DNA of 64,000 bases from Vibrio sp. SCSIO 43137 (GCF_028201475.1 NZ_CP116383.1:992001-1056000); one strand, 5' to 3'; positions 36,821 to 46,897 are shown, numbered from the stretch's first letter. A program made the numbers and translations. Notes: generated from the letters alone by a model not told the origin.

Positions 36821-38956
36821 ATGTTTAATAAAACACCATTGGCAATGGTTATCGGGGCCCTTGTAGCTGCTCCGGCCGTTGTAAATGCAGAAAACTATAC
36901 TTTTGATGAGGTGGTGGTTTCTGCCACCCGTACCGAGCTTGCAAAGCAAGATGCGCCTTCTTCTATTGAAACTGTCTCTGCGGAGCAGATGGAACAAACC
37001 ATGGCGGGTGATATCAAGCAGGCACTGAAATTCACTCCCGGTGTTGATGTAAAGGGATCAGGCAGATTTGGTATCTCAGGCTTTAATATTCGTGGCGTGG
37101 AAGACAGCCGCATAAAAATGATGATCGATGGTGTTCAGCAGCCAGTGCCATACAGTGCTGGACGTACAGAGCAGAGAAGTTATCCAAACTCTATTGAAAT
37201 CGATACTCTGCAGAGTATCGAAGTGAACAAAGGGCCATCTTCAACCTTGTTCGGCTCAGATGCCCTAGGTGGTGTTGTGCTGCTGAGGACGAAAAACCCT
37301 GAAGATATTCTGCTGACTGACGGTGATGAGCATCGTTTTGGCATTAAATCAGGTTATTCATCGGAAGATGAGCAGTTTAAAAATACTCTGACCTGGGCAA
37401 TGCGTAAGGATAAGCTGGAAACATTAGTTATGGCGACTTATGCCAAAGGCCATGAAACGGAAACCCATGGTTCAGGTTCGACAGTTTCAGGGCCGGACAG
37501 GGGGGCTGCAAACCCGGCGGATAAAGAGCTGGGTAACCTGCTGGCAAAAGCTTTTTACCAGATAAATGACGATCACAGAGTTGGCTTTACTACTGAGTTT
37601 TATAATAAGCAGTACGATGAAAATGAGATCAACTATGAAGGCTATAGTGCAGGCCCCGGCTTTGTGTATACCGACAGCAGTAATAAAGATACTAATAAGC
37701 GGCTGAGAGTTGGCTTTGAACATGAAATGACCATGCAAACCTTGATGGCAGATTCACTGAAATGGTCGGTCAACTATCAAGATTCCAGCACGCTGAACAA
37801 AAACTTTGATAACACTCCGGCAAATGGTAAACGCCTGAGACAAAGAGAGGCGATCAATAAGTCAGTTCAACTGGAATCTCAGCTTTCCAAACTGGTACAG
37901 ATTGGCGATAACAGCCACGAGTTCACTTATGGGGCAAGCTATCGTAACAATGACTTTGAGCTGAAGAATAAGGACATTAAGTTCGATACCAATACGGTTT
38001 CTCCGGGTAGCTCGTTAATTCCGGATGCCAAAGTAACTCAGTGGGGTGTCTTTACTCAGGATCAGGTTTATCTGATGGAGGATCGCTGGGTAGTGACGGC
38101 GGGTCTGCGTTATGACTCCTTCAGGGCTAATCCTTCTGCTGATGAAGCCTACACGGCAAACTATAAGGCTAATAATGACAGCGCACTGACCGGGCGATTA
38201 GGGTCTGCTTATCACCTTAATGACAACTTCACCCTGTTTGGCCAGATAAGTCAGGGCTTTAAGGCTCCGACGATAAATGATCTGTATTACTCCTATAATT
38301 CTTTTGCCATTATCGAAGCCAACCCAGATTTGAAAGCAGAGCGCAGCCTTGCCTATGAGCTTGGTCTGAGAGGTCAGAATGATATTGGTAACTTTGAAAT
38401 TACCACCTTCTACAATGACTATGAGGACTTTATCGCACAGGTAACAACGGGCACCCGTATGGGCAGAACCGTTTACACCAACAAGAACCTTGATGAAGTT
38501 AAGATTTATGGTGCTGAGTTCAGCGGTCAGCTGGATCTGGAAAACACGGTTGATGCACCTCAGGGATCTTACGCCCGTATTGCCGTTACCTATGTGGATG
38601 GTGAAGATAAGAAATCCGGTAAGTCTCTCGATTCGACAGCGCCTCTGACTACTGTGGTTGGTCTTGGTCTGGACAGGGATGCCTTCGGTGGCTTGATGAA
38701 TGTGAAAATGGTTAAAGGAAAAGATGAGTGGCAAACAGATAACAATGTTAAAGCGCCGGGCTATACATTGGTCGACCTAACCGCTTATTACAAGCCGATA
38801 AAAGATCTGAAATTATCTGCCGGGCTGTTTAACGTGTTTGATAAGAAATACTGGCTATACGATGATATCGCCGGCCGTACATCAAGTACTTTCCATATTG
38901 ATGGTAAATCTCAGCCAGGCAGAAACTGGGCTGTTACTCTGGATTACCAGTTTTAA
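36821..38956 (+). CDS. hutA: TonB-dependent outer-membrane heme receptor
   Basis: A 711-residue receptor with a signal peptide (1-23, cleavage after VVNA). The TonB box-like FDEVVVSATRTE comes next, then the plug domain (about 40-150, ending VNKGPSSTLFGSDALGGVVL) and a 22-strand barrel ending in the aromatic signature YQF. The family boxes GFKAPTINDLY (near 479) and NPDLKAERS (near 501) mark it as a hemin receptor type. No His is found between them. It follows hutWXZ by 96 bp with its own AAGGA site and could be co-transcribed. The match to HutA specifically, rather than another heme receptor such as HuvA or HupA, is less certain than the class. Confidence 0.85.
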   Translation: MFNKTPLAMVIGALVAAPAVVNAENYTFDEVVVSATRTELAKQDAPSSIETVSAEQMEQTMAGDIKQALKFTPGVDVKGSGRFGISGFNIRGVEDSRIKMMIDGVQQPVPYSAGRTEQRSYPNSIEIDTLQSIEVNKGPSSTLFGSDALGGVVLLRTKNPEDILLTDGDEHRFGIKSGYSSEDEQFKNTLTWAMRKDKLETLVMATYAKGHETETHGSGSTVSGPDRGAANPADKELGNLLAKAFYQINDDHRVGFTTEFYNKQYDENEINYEGYSAGPGFVYTDSSNKDTNKRLRVGFEHEMTMQTLMADSLKWSVNYQDSSTLNKNFDNTPANGKRLRQREAINKSVQLESQLSKLVQIGDNSHEFTYGASYRNNDFELKNKDIKFDTNTVSPGSSLIPDAKVTQWGVFTQDQVYLMEDRWVVTAGLRYDSFRANPSADEAYTANYKANNDSALTGRLGSAYHLNDNFTLFGQISQGFKAPTINDLYYSYNSFAIIEANPDLKAERSLAYELGLRGQNDIGNFEITTFYNDYEDFIAQVTTGTRMGRTVYTNKNLDEVKIYGAEFSGQLDLENTVDAPQGSYARIAVTYVDGEDKKSGKSLDSTAPLTTVVGLGLDRDAFGGLMNVKMVKGKDEWQTDNNVKAPGYTLVDLTAYYKPIKDLKLSAGLFNVFDKKYWLYDDIAGRTSSTFHIDGKSQPGRNWAVTLDYQF

Positions 38957-38991
38957 TAACAGAAGGTTATCGCCTTTACCTATCAGGCAAC

Positions 38992-39103
38992 TTTGTCATA
39001 CTGGAAATAGCGATAAACAAACCCTCCGCGCCAAGGATGGCGCGGCGGAGCCTCATGGATGGGGGTTATGCGTGTTTGTGTTCGCTATTTGCCAAAGTGA
39101 CTT
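38992..39103 (+). repeat. Structured intergenic element, copy 1
   Basis: A 112-bp element also found at 53221-53331. The outer arms AAATAGCGA (39005-39013) and TCGCTATTT (39082-39090) pair, reinforced by ACAAAC/GTTTGT (39017-39022, 39074-39079). Inside are two hairpins: CCGCGCCA/TGGCGCGG (39026-39033, 39038-39045) and CCTCA/TGGGG (39051-39055, 39060-39064). Together they make a three-way junction. It lies downstream of hutA and upstream of the ABC exporter. Confidence 0.85.
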
Positions 39104-39231
39104 ATATTTAACAACAGTTAGTTAGCCGTCCGATCATATAGTCAAGTAATCTAAGAAGTGGTTCTGAACTCTGCATCTTGAGGTCACTTGGGTATAATAG
39201 AGAGGACGGCTTTTTAAATTGGAAGTAAATC

Positions 39232-41028
39232 GTGTCGGACAACGCCTTATTTGAACTCAATACAAAATGGTTACTCAGGGAAGCGGGTAAGCATAAAAAC
39301 AAACTGATTTTTGCCAATATCGTGGCTCTGTTTGCTGCCCTTATCAGCATTCCTATTCCGCTGTTACTACCCTTATTGGTGGATGAAGTTTTACTTGGCC
39401 AGCCGGCTGGCGGATTAAACCTGCTCAACTATCTGTTGCCTGAATCTCTACAAACTCCGCAGGGCTATATAGCACTTGTGCTGCTGCTGGTAATTGTAAT
39501 GCGGATCAGCAGTCAGGCACTGAATATTCTTCAGACAAGGCAGTTTACCCTTATCTCTAAAACCCTTACCTGCTTTTTGCGTCAGCAGATCTTAGCCAAG
39601 CTGGGCAGAATCAGCATGCGCCAATACGAAGAGCGGGGCAGCGGGGCACTAACCTCTCATCTGGTTACCGATATAGAAACCATAGACAGCTTTATCAGTT
39701 CCAGCCTTAGTCGCTTTGTTGTCAGTGTATTAAGCACTATTGGTATCTCACTGGTGCTTTTCTGGCTCGACTGGAAACTGGCACTGTTTATCATTCTGCT
39801 TAACCCGGTGATTATCTACTTCTCCAAAAAGATGGGGCAACGGGTTAAGGTACTGAAAAAACGCGAAAACAGATCTTTTGAGCGTTTTCAGCAGCGGTTG
39901 GTGGAGACACTGGACGGCCTGTATCAGCTTCGTGCTTCAAACCGGGAAAGAGAGTACCTGAACAGGCTAAAGCAAGATGCCGAATCTATCCGGCAGGATG
40001 CCGACAGCTTCGCATGGCAGTCCGATGCGGCGAACCGAATCTCTTTTCTGCTATTCCTGTTGGGCTTTGAAGTTTTCCGCGCCGTTTCAATGGTGATGGT
40101 GCTGTGGGGCGACCTTACTGTGGGGCAGATTATTGCAGTATTTGGTTATCTATGGTTTTTGCTCTCGCCGATACAGGACTTGTTAAGCATTCAATATTCA
40201 TGGTTTGGTGCTTCAGCGGCAATGAAACGGTTAAACAGCATTCTTCATCTGGAAGAGGAGCAGAAGAGTCGGGCGGTTATCAACCCATTCCAGCCTAATA
40301 CTTCGTTTGATATTGAACTGAAAAATATCGATTTTTCTTATAATGAAGAGCGAAAGATTATCGATGATCTCAGCCTGCATATTCCGCAAGGTAAGCGGGT
40401 GGCACTGGTCGGCGCCTCCGGTGGCGGTAAATCTACCCTGATCCAGTTGCTGCTCGGTATTTATCAGAAAAATAGCGGCGAGATATTGATAAACGGTCAC
40501 CCCATTGAGCAAGTCGGTTATGACCAGTTACGGGAGAAACTGGCCGTTGTATTGCAGCAGCCGATGATTTTTAACGATACGTTAAGAGAAAATCTGACGC
40601 TCGGTGAAGAGATAGCAGAGAGCCGCTTGTGGCATGCGCTGGAAGTCGCCCAGCTTAAAGAGTTTGTCGAAGGCTTGAGTGATACCCTTGATGCAGAACT
40701 TGGCCGTCAGGGGGTACGTCTGTCAGGAGGACAGAGACAGAGGCTGGCGATTGCCCGTATGGTACTGGCTAACCCGGATCTGGTTATTCTGGATGAAGCA
40801 ACTTCAGCACTGGATACCTCGACAGAAGCAGCATTACATTCGGCACTAAATGAGTTTCTTGACGGCAGGACGGTACTGATTGTGGCTCACCGGTTGTCGG
40901 CAGTGAAACAAGCTGATTTGATCTATGTGCTGGAGGACGGCAAGGTGATTCAGACCGGCCGCCACCATGAACTGGTTAATGAGGACGGGCTGTATCAGAC
41001 TCTATACGGTTCTCTTCAGGCAGGCTAG
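39232..41028 (+). CDS. ABC exporter, fused permease-ATPase
   Basis: A 598-residue half-transporter of the exporter type. The membrane domain (about 20-320) has six helices, and the nucleotide-binding domain (360-598) carries Walker A GASGGGKST (394-402), signature LSGGQRQ (497-503) and Walker B LVILDEATSALD (517-528). No peptidase domain is present. The substrate cannot be deduced; lipid, peptide or drug export are all possible. The start is GTG 39232. It lies between the heme locus and rne, and the GNAT gene follows within 2 bp, so the pair forms a small operon. Whether it belongs functionally to either neighbour is unknown. Confidence 0.88.
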   Translation: MSDNALFELNTKWLLREAGKHKNKLIFANIVALFAALISIPIPLLLPLLVDEVLLGQPAGGLNLLNYLLPESLQTPQGYIALVLLLVIVMRISSQALNILQTRQFTLISKTLTCFLRQQILAKLGRISMRQYEERGSGALTSHLVTDIETIDSFISSSLSRFVVSVLSTIGISLVLFWLDWKLALFIILLNPVIIYFSKKMGQRVKVLKKRENRSFERFQQRLVETLDGLYQLRASNREREYLNRLKQDAESIRQDADSFAWQSDAANRISFLLFLLGFEVFRAVSMVMVLWGDLTVGQIIAVFGYLWFLLSPIQDLLSIQYSWFGASAAMKRLNSILHLEEEQKSRAVINPFQPNTSFDIELKNIDFSYNEERKIIDDLSLHIPQGKRVALVGASGGGKSTLIQLLLGIYQKNSGEILINGHPIEQVGYDQLREKLAVVLQQPMIFNDTLRENLTLGEEIAESRLWHALEVAQLKEFVEGLSDTLDAELGRQGVRLSGGQRQRLAIARMVLANPDLVILDEATSALDTSTEAALHSALNEFLDGRTVLIVAHRLSAVKQADLIYVLEDGKVIQTGRHHELVNEDGLYQTLYGSLQAG

Positions 41029-41030
41029 TG

Positions 41031-41513
41031 ATGCTAAGACCATTTGAAAAGCCGGACTACCCTCTGCTTATAAGCTGGATTAATAGTGAAAAGCTTAACC
41101 GGCTTTGGGGATCAACGACTTATTCCTTTCCTCTTACGAAGCAGAGTATTGCTCAGCACTGCTCTAAAGCAGAAATCAGCGCTTTTCTGTTTCTGGTAGA
41201 GGGTAAAGAAGCTGGTTTTGCTGAACTTTGCCGTGTATCACAAGGGCATTACCGGATCTGCCGGGTATTTATTGCTGATAAGTACCGCGGAAAAGGTTTC
41301 TCTGAGGTTATGCTGACGGAGTTAATCTGTCTGGCTGAGAATGAATATAACTGCTCAGAACTGAGCCTGCGTGTCTTTGCTCATAACCGTGCTGCAGTTG
41401 CTTGTTATCACTCTCTGGGATTTGTTATTACATCAACTGAGAAAGGCGTGTTAATGCTTGAGGGAGAGCAGTGGGATCTGTTATTGATGCATAAATACCT
41501 AAAGTCAGGGTAG
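41031..41513 (+). CDS. GNAT-family N-acetyltransferase
   Basis: A 160-residue acetyltransferase. The acetyl-CoA-binding motif A region is visible as RVFIADKYRGKGFSEVMLTE (near residues 77-96), followed by LRVFAHNRAAVACYHSLGFV near 120-139. These fit the RimI/RimJ-like GNAT group. ATG 41031 is chosen; a GTG one codon earlier overlaps the stop codon of the ABC exporter. The substrate is unknown. A bidirectional terminator separates it from rne. Confidence 0.9.
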   Translation: MLRPFEKPDYPLLISWINSEKLNRLWGSTTYSFPLTKQSIAQHCSKAEISAFLFLVEGKEAGFAELCRVSQGHYRICRVFIADKYRGKGFSEVMLTELICLAENEYNCSELSLRVFAHNRAAVACYHSLGFVITSTEKGVLMLEGEQWDLLLMHKYLKSG

Positions 41514-41560
41514 CTTAAGCAAAACTACTCGCTGTCTTTGAGTAATAAACTGCAGGCAAT

Positions 41561-41591
41561 AAAAAAGCCGGATATCAAATCCGGCTTTTTT
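41561..41591. terminator. Bidirectional terminator between the GNAT gene and rne
   Basis: AAAAAAGCCGGAT (41561-41573) pairs with ATCCGGCTTTTTT (41579-41591) around a 5-nt loop. Confidence 0.93.
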
Positions 41592-41607
41592 GTCACTGAT
41601 TTTTCAG

Positions 41608-44556
41608 TTAGCTGAAGTCAGGTTTTGTCATTTCAGCAAATGCTTTATTACTGGCTGCCTGACTGCCTGCGCCTTTACCCTGGAACATTTGATCACGGAA
41701 AGGAGCGGCAACCACTTCAATCTCTTTGATCTCCTGAGGACCCGGCGCTTTAGCCATTGCAGAGCTTGCATGTGATTTACGCTGAACCGGTGCAGGTTTT
41801 TCTTCTGCTACTTGTTTTACGGCTACCGGTTCTGCGACAGGAGCCGGTTCAACAGCTTCAGGTTGTTGTACTTCAACTTTTTCTTCCACAACAACTGCTT
41901 CTGGTTCTGCAACTACAGCTTCAACTGCAACTTCTTCCGCTTTCTCAACCTGAGGTGCCGGCTGAGGGCTGGTTTCTGCTACCGTTTGTACGGTTTCAGT
42001 TGTTTGCACAGTTTCAGTTACAGCGGCTTCTGCCTGAAGCTCTACAGTCACTTTCTCTTCTGCGGCTTTCAGGATAATAACTTTACCCATTGCCATTTCA
42101 GGACATGAGAATCCGCCCAGAGTCAGCAGTTCCGTATCACGCTTCTTATTGCGATTACGTTCCCTGCGCTTAGGTTTCGGCAGGTCGTATTTCGGCATAA
42201 CTTTACCCATCGCCATCTCAGGAGAGGCTACACCACCTTTACGCAGGCGGAATGGGTTTGGTCTGCGATCACGGCCACGACGACGACGCTGTCCGCTGGC
42301 ACGAAGATGACGAGGAGAACGACGGCTACGACGCTTGTTTTCTTCCTTCTCAACTTCAACTGCTGGCTTAGCGGCTTCTGCTACTGCAGCTTGTTCTGCA
42401 ACAATAGCAGCTGAATCAACAACATTCTGCTCTTCAGCCGCTTTACCACGAACCTTCTTCTGTAGCTGGCGACGTTGACGACGCTGTTTAACCTGTACGG
42501 TTTTCTCTTCAGCTGAACTATCAGACTGAGCATCAGCAGCAAGTTGCTTACCTTGTTCGGCTAGTTTAGAAGGAGCTTTGTTGCCTTTTCTCTCCTGCTT
42601 GCCTTTACGGTTCTGCTCTTTGCGTTGCTCTTGTTTGTTAGTTTGCTGCTCATCATCGCGGCTTGGCTTACGCTTACGGCGATTCTGATCTCTGTCTTGG
42701 TCACGCGAACCATCGCGATTATTGCGGCGACGGTTATCGTTACGGTCACGGCGATCGCGACGGTTACGATTATTGCGGTTGTTTCTTGGTTTTTGCTCTT
42801 TCTTCTCTTCTTTTACTTCTTCTTCCGAAGAGCCGGAGAACAGATTACCAAGAGCTTTAAACAGTTTTGCAAACAGACCCGGCTGGCTTGGCTGAGGTTT
42901 CTTCTCAACTGGCTTAGGTGCCGGTGCTGGTGTTGGTGCAGACTGAGCAGGACCTGCGAACCCTTGCAGGGCTGGCTCTTCGATCTTGCGAGGCTTAATT
43001 TCAGCTTCTTCCGGCTCAGCGGCTTCTGCTTCTTTCAGCGCTTCCAGTTTCTTAGGCAACAGATAAGAGAGTAGTTCCTGCTCTTCGCCTTCACGGATAC
43101 GGACGACCTCAAAGTGAGGTGTTTCCATATCTGAGTTCGGAACGATAATAATCTTAACTTTCTGCGACTTCTCAATATGGTTCACTGAACGACGTTTTTC
43201 GTTCAGCAGGTAAGAAGCAATGGCAACAGGTACGATGGCCATAACCTGAGAGCTGTTGTCTTTAAGGGCTTCTTCCTCAATCAGACGCAGTACTGACAGA
43301 GCCAGAGACTCGTTGTCACGTACAACACCAGTACCCATACAGCGAGGACAGATGTGATGGCTCGCTTCTGCCAGAGACGGGCTCAGGCGCTGACGGGACA
43401 TCTCAAGAAGACCAAAGCGGGAGATACGACCGATCTGTACACGTGCACGGTCCATACGGACAGCTTCACGAAGACGGCTCTCTACTTCACGCTGGTGGCG
43501 AACCGGTGTCATATCGATAAAATCGATTACAACCAGACCACCTAAGTCACGAAGACGTAGCTGACGGGCAATCTCGTCTGCGGCTTCAAGGTTAGTATTC
43601 AGGGCTGTTTCTTCAATATCGCCGCCTTTAGTTGCACGGGCGGAGTTGATATCGATAGAAGTGAGTGCTTCAGTCGGATCGATAACAATTGAGCCGCCGG
43701 ACGGAAGACGAACTTCACGCTGGAAGGCTGATTCAATCTGGCTTTCGATTTGGTAGTGACTGAACAGAGGCACTTCGCCGTCGTACTTCTTAACTCTGTT
43801 AAGGAAGTCCGGACGAACAAACTGAATATGCTCACGGGCGCGCTCATAGATGCTGTTGCTGTCAATCAGGATCTCACCGATATCACGGCGCAGGTAGTCA
43901 CGGATTGCACGAACAATCACGTTACTCTCCTGATGGATCAGGAACGGAGCAGGTCTGGACTCGGCCGTCTCTTTAATCGCTTCATGGCGGTTAAGAAGAA
44001 GGTTAAGGTCCCATTCCAGCTCTTCAGCACTTTTACCAACACCTGCGGTACGAACAATCAGGCCCATGCCCTGAGGCAGTTCCAGCGTGCTCAATGCGGC
44101 TTTTAGTTGTGTGCGTTCATCACCTTCGATACGGCGGGAAATACCACCGGCGCGAGGGTTATTCGGCATCAGAACAAGATAGCTACCGGCAAGAGAGATA
44201 AAAGTGGTTAGTGCCGCACCTTTGCTACCGCGTTCCTCTTTTTCAACCTGCACAATAACTTCCTGACCTTCCTCAAGTACTTCTTTAATACTTGGGCGGC
44301 CTTGATAGGTATAACCATCAGGGAAATAATCTTTTGCAACTTCTTTTAGAGGGAGGAAACCGTGTCGTTCAGCGCCGTAATCAACAAATGCGGCTTCAAG
44401 ACTTGGTTCAATGCGGGTGATACGTCCTTTGTAGATATTCGCTTTTTTTGATTCGTGGCCAGGGCTTTCGATATCAAGATCGAAAAGTCGCTGTCCGTCA
44501 ACCAAAGCGACACGCAACTCTTCTTTTTGAGTTGCGTTAATTAACATTCTTTTCAT
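41608..44556 (-). CDS. rne: Ribonuclease E
   Basis: The 982-residue endoribonuclease that starts mRNA decay and processes rRNA and tRNA. The catalytic half (1-520) starts [20 protein letters not shown] and contains the S1 domain (35-120). Its catalytic aspartates lie in SIDINS (Asp302) and VIDFIDM (Asp345), with the zinc link at CPRC (403-406). The C-terminal scaffold is disordered: an Arg/Asn/Asp-rich RNA-binding block (about 605-680), a long Glu/Ala/Val region and two copies of PEMAMGKV. The start is ATG 44554-44556; the frame continues 26 codons upstream without family similarity. Confidence 0.97.
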   Translation of the reverse strand: MKRMLINATQKEELRVALVDGQRLFDLDIESPGHESKKANIYKGRITRIEPSLEAAFVDYGAERHGFLPLKEVAKDYFPDGYTYQGRPSIKEVLEEGQEVIVQVEKEERGSKGAALTTFISLAGSYLVLMPNNPRAGGISRRIEGDERTQLKAALSTLELPQGMGLIVRTAGVGKSAEELEWDLNLLLNRHEAIKETAESRPAPFLIHQESNVIVRAIRDYLRRDIGEILIDSNSIYERAREHIQFVRPDFLNRVKKYDGEVPLFSHYQIESQIESAFQREVRLPSGGSIVIDPTEALTSIDINSARATKGGDIEETALNTNLEAADEIARQLRLRDLGGLVVIDFIDMTPVRHQREVESRLREAVRMDRARVQIGRISRFGLLEMSRQRLSPSLAEASHHICPRCMGTGVVRDNESLALSVLRLIEEEALKDNSSQVMAIVPVAIASYLLNEKRRSVNHIEKSQKVKIIIVPNSDMETPHFEVVRIREGEEQELLSYLLPKKLEALKEAEAAEPEEAEIKPRKIEEPALQGFAGPAQSAPTPAPAPKPVEKKPQPSQPGLFAKLFKALGNLFSGSSEEEVKEEKKEQKPRNNRNNRNRRDRRDRNDNRRRNNRDGSRDQDRDQNRRKRKPSRDDEQQTNKQEQRKEQNRKGKQERKGNKAPSKLAEQGKQLAADAQSDSSAEEKTVQVKQRRQRRQLQKKVRGKAAEEQNVVDSAAIVAEQAAVAEAAKPAVEVEKEENKRRSRRSPRHLRASGQRRRRGRDRRPNPFRLRKGGVASPEMAMGKVMPKYDLPKPKRRERNRNKKRDTELLTLGGFSCPEMAMGKVIILKAAEEKVTVELQAEAAVTETVQTTETVQTVAETSPQPAPQVEKAEEVAVEAVVAEPEAVVVEEKVEVQQPEAVEPAPVAEPVAVKQVAEEKPAPVQRKSHASSAMAKAPGPQEIKEIEVVAAPFRDQMFQGKGAGSQAASNKAFAEMTKPDFS

Positions 44557-45183
44557 TGTAGAAATTCTCGTTTTTTCTCTATTTTTGATTGTTACTTGCC
44601 GCTGCGCGTCGATACTGATGGCGTCTGATCCCATGGTTTATTAGTTGCAACCTCACGGCTGGAAGGGATGCTCTCGGACACTCCAGTTATCAGGAAATAA
44701 TAAAATCCTGATCCACACTTTTGGTGGTTAATACTCAACATCAGTAAACGATGAGTAGTGCGACAAGCAAGCTCTATTCTCAATGTCTTACGCCAGTTGC
44801 TGCATTTTGATATAGGGCGATCTACTCATTCTGCTGACTAAAAGGCAATCGATAAAGTTCAAAATATAATCAATTCGCCTATTACAGGTGTGAACTATAG
44901 CAGTGAAGGGCAATTTCAGCAATCTGCTTTGTTATAAACAGGGGTGGTTTTTTATTTTGTTTGCAAAAATAAGACAGTTAACATAATGAAAAATAAATAT
45001 TTATTGCCTTTGATTTCCCGTTTGTCCAAATTTAATCCCAGAATTTATACACAATCTGTTCTGATAAGAATTTTTTAGCTGAGTCCGGTGTTTAGTGACA
45101 AGTAATGTTGGATTTTTTTCCTTTTCCGGCAAGTTATCAATAAAAAGTGATAATTCACCTGTTTGAGTGCTAAAATACGCGCC
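44557..45183. other. rne leader and divergent rne-rluC promoter region
   Basis: A 627-bp AT-rich gap. By analogy with E. coli, rne should have a long 5' leader through which RNase E regulates its own message; several short inverted repeats occur at 44640-44790, but no specific match to the E. coli leader hairpins could be confirmed. The rluC promoter lies near 45080-45170. No gene was seen. Confidence 0.5.
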
Positions 45184-46128
45184 ATGAATGAGATAAAAAC
45201 CCAAGTACAGTTTATTGATATTGATGCGGATATGGCCGGTCAGCGTATCGATAACTTTCTGAAAAACCAGTTAAAGAACGTACCAAAAAGCCTGATTTAC
45301 AGAATTATCCGTAAAGGCGAGGTGCGGGTGAATAAAAAACGCGTTAAAGCCGAATATAAGCTTAAGGCGCAAGATATTGTCCGGGTTCCGCCCGTTAAGG
45401 TTGAGCAGAGTGAGTCACCGGCTCCTTTGAGTACCAAGCTGGATAAAGTTGCTCAATTAGAGTCTTGCATCATCTTTGAAGATGACCATCTGCTGATACT
45501 GAATAAACCGTCTGGTACTGCAGTACACGGCGGAAGCGGGCTTAAGTTTGGTGCCATTGAAGCATTAAGGGCACTCAGGCCGGAAGCCCGTTTTCTTGAA
45601 CTGGTTCATCGTATCGACAGAGATACATCAGGCATTTTGCTTGTTGCCAAGAAACGCTCTGCCTTAAGACAACTGCAGGAGCAGTTCCGAAATAAGACGG
45701 TACAAAAGTATTACTACGCTTTAGTAATGGGGCGTTGGAAGCCAAGTTGCAAAGTGGTTAATGCTCCGCTGCTGAAAAATGAAGTTAATAGCATTGTCAG
45801 GGTAAATCCCAACGGTAAAGCGTCAGAAACCCGCTTTAAGATAATAGAAGCGTTTGATGAAGCGACATTAATTCAGGCGAGCCCGATTACCGGCCGTACT
45901 CATCAGATCCGGGTTCATACTCAATACACTGGCCATCCTATTGCCTGGGATGACAGATATGGTGACAGACGTTTTGATGCTTATACCGGCAAGTGCGGTT
46001 TGGACAGGCTCTTCTTGCATGCAGCTCATATCCGTTTTACTCATCCGGCAAAAGGTGAGGTTATGGAGATAGCCGCGGAGATGGAAGATAAACTTAAAGC
46101 TGTGCTAAATAAGCTGCGTAATCAGTAA
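45184..46128 (+). CDS. rluC: 23S rRNA pseudouridine synthase RluC
   Basis: A 314-residue RluA-family enzyme that isomerises uridines in 23S rRNA (955, 2504 and 2580 in E. coli). An N-terminal S4 domain (about residues 14-75, GQRIDNFLKNQLKNVPKSL) precedes the catalytic domain. The catalytic Asp is in ELVHRIDRDTSGILLVAK (near 139-156), and GRTHQIRVH occurs near 238. ATG 45184 is chosen (MNEIKTQVQFI). It diverges from rne, the conserved arrangement. Confidence 0.96.
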   Translation: MNEIKTQVQFIDIDADMAGQRIDNFLKNQLKNVPKSLIYRIIRKGEVRVNKKRVKAEYKLKAQDIVRVPPVKVEQSESPAPLSTKLDKVAQLESCIIFEDDHLLILNKPSGTAVHGGSGLKFGAIEALRALRPEARFLELVHRIDRDTSGILLVAKKRSALRQLQEQFRNKTVQKYYYALVMGRWKPSCKVVNAPLLKNEVNSIVRVNPNGKASETRFKIIEAFDEATLIQASPITGRTHQIRVHTQYTGHPIAWDDRYGDRRFDAYTGKCGLDRLFLHAAHIRFTHPAKGEVMEIAAEMEDKLKAVLNKLRNQ

Positions 46129-46139
46129 ATACCCGAATC

Positions 46140-46165
46140 AGGCTACGGAGCGATTCCCGTAGCCT
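46140..46165. terminator. Hairpin between rluC and yceF
   Basis: AGGCTACGG (46140-46148), loop, CCGTAGCCT (46157-46165). It overlaps the yceF stop and has no clear U-run, so termination efficiency is uncertain. Confidence 0.55.
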
Positions 46166-46745
46166 ATAAAACTACCGAGCCCTGACTTTCAAGCATGGCG
46201 ATCAACTTTATTAACGGCAGGCCGATAAGAGTATTCGGATCATCCCCTTCCAGCTTTTCAAACAGGGCAATGCCCAAACCTTCACTCATAAAACTGCCGG
46301 CACAGTTTAATGGCTGTTCTTTATCTACATAGGATTCAATTTGAGCTTGTGTAAGCTGGCGGAAATGTACCTTAAAGGTATCCAGCTCAACCTGAGCTTT
46401 ATCTGTTTCTGTGTTGTACAGAGCGATGCCGGTATAAAAGCAGATGGTTTTGCCGCTCGCAGCCATCAACTGTTTAATAGCATTTTCTCTGCTATGAGGT
46501 TTACCTACGATTTTATCGTTGATAACACAAACCTGATCAGAACCGATAACCAATGCCGGTTTATCAATATGACAGCTTTTAGCCTTAGTCAGAGCCAGCC
46601 TTGTAACCAGTTGCTGAGGTGTTTCATCTGGCAGCGGAGTCTCGTCGCAGTCCGGGCTGGCAAGTTCAAATGGTATCTGCAGTTTATCCAGAATAGACTT
46701 CCGGTACTGTGAGGTTGAAGCGAGTATAATGTCAGGCTGATTCAT
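46164..46745 (-). CDS. yceF: Maf-family nucleotide pyrophosphatase YceF
   Basis: A 193-residue Maf-like enzyme; the YceF branch hydrolyses 7-methyl-GTP in E. coli. The N-terminus IILASTSQYRKSILDKLQIP is diagnostic of Maf proteins, and the catalytic Asp region VIGSDQVCVINDKIVGKPHS (near 66-85) is intact. The start is ATG 46743-46745; a longer frame of 20 codons upstream is not family-like. The ribosome-binding site is poor. It diverges from yceD. Confidence 0.94.
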   Translation of the reverse strand: MNQPDIILASTSQYRKSILDKLQIPFELASPDCDETPLPDETPQQLVTRLALTKAKSCHIDKPALVIGSDQVCVINDKIVGKPHSRENAIKQLMAASGKTICFYTGIALYNTETDKAQVELDTFKVHFRQLTQAQIESYVDKEQPLNCAGSFMSEGLGIALFEKLEGDDPNTLIGLPLIKLIAMLESQGSVVL

Positions 46746-46897
46746 AAGGATTTGATTGTATAAATTTAGAATTGGCTGGCATATTACACCTAATCCCTGC
46801 CTCAAAGAACAGTATCGGATAAGGTGATAAAAGAAAGCGCATTTTTTTTCTCTTTTCCTTTGACTCAGAGCGATTTGAAAGATAATATTCGCGCCCT

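Noticed and set aside
38838..39125. A 95-codon forward frame over the end of hutA and element copy 1, sharing a peptide (SDKQTLRA) with 53169-53384
   Set aside because: The peptide similarity comes from the repeated DNA element. Pairing is conserved between copies, and neither frame has a ribosome-binding site or keeps the same ends.
44592..44783. A 63-codon frame upstream of rne, or an N-terminal extension of RNase E
   Set aside because: RNase E proteins begin at [10 protein letters not shown]; the upstream sequence is more likely the untranslated leader.
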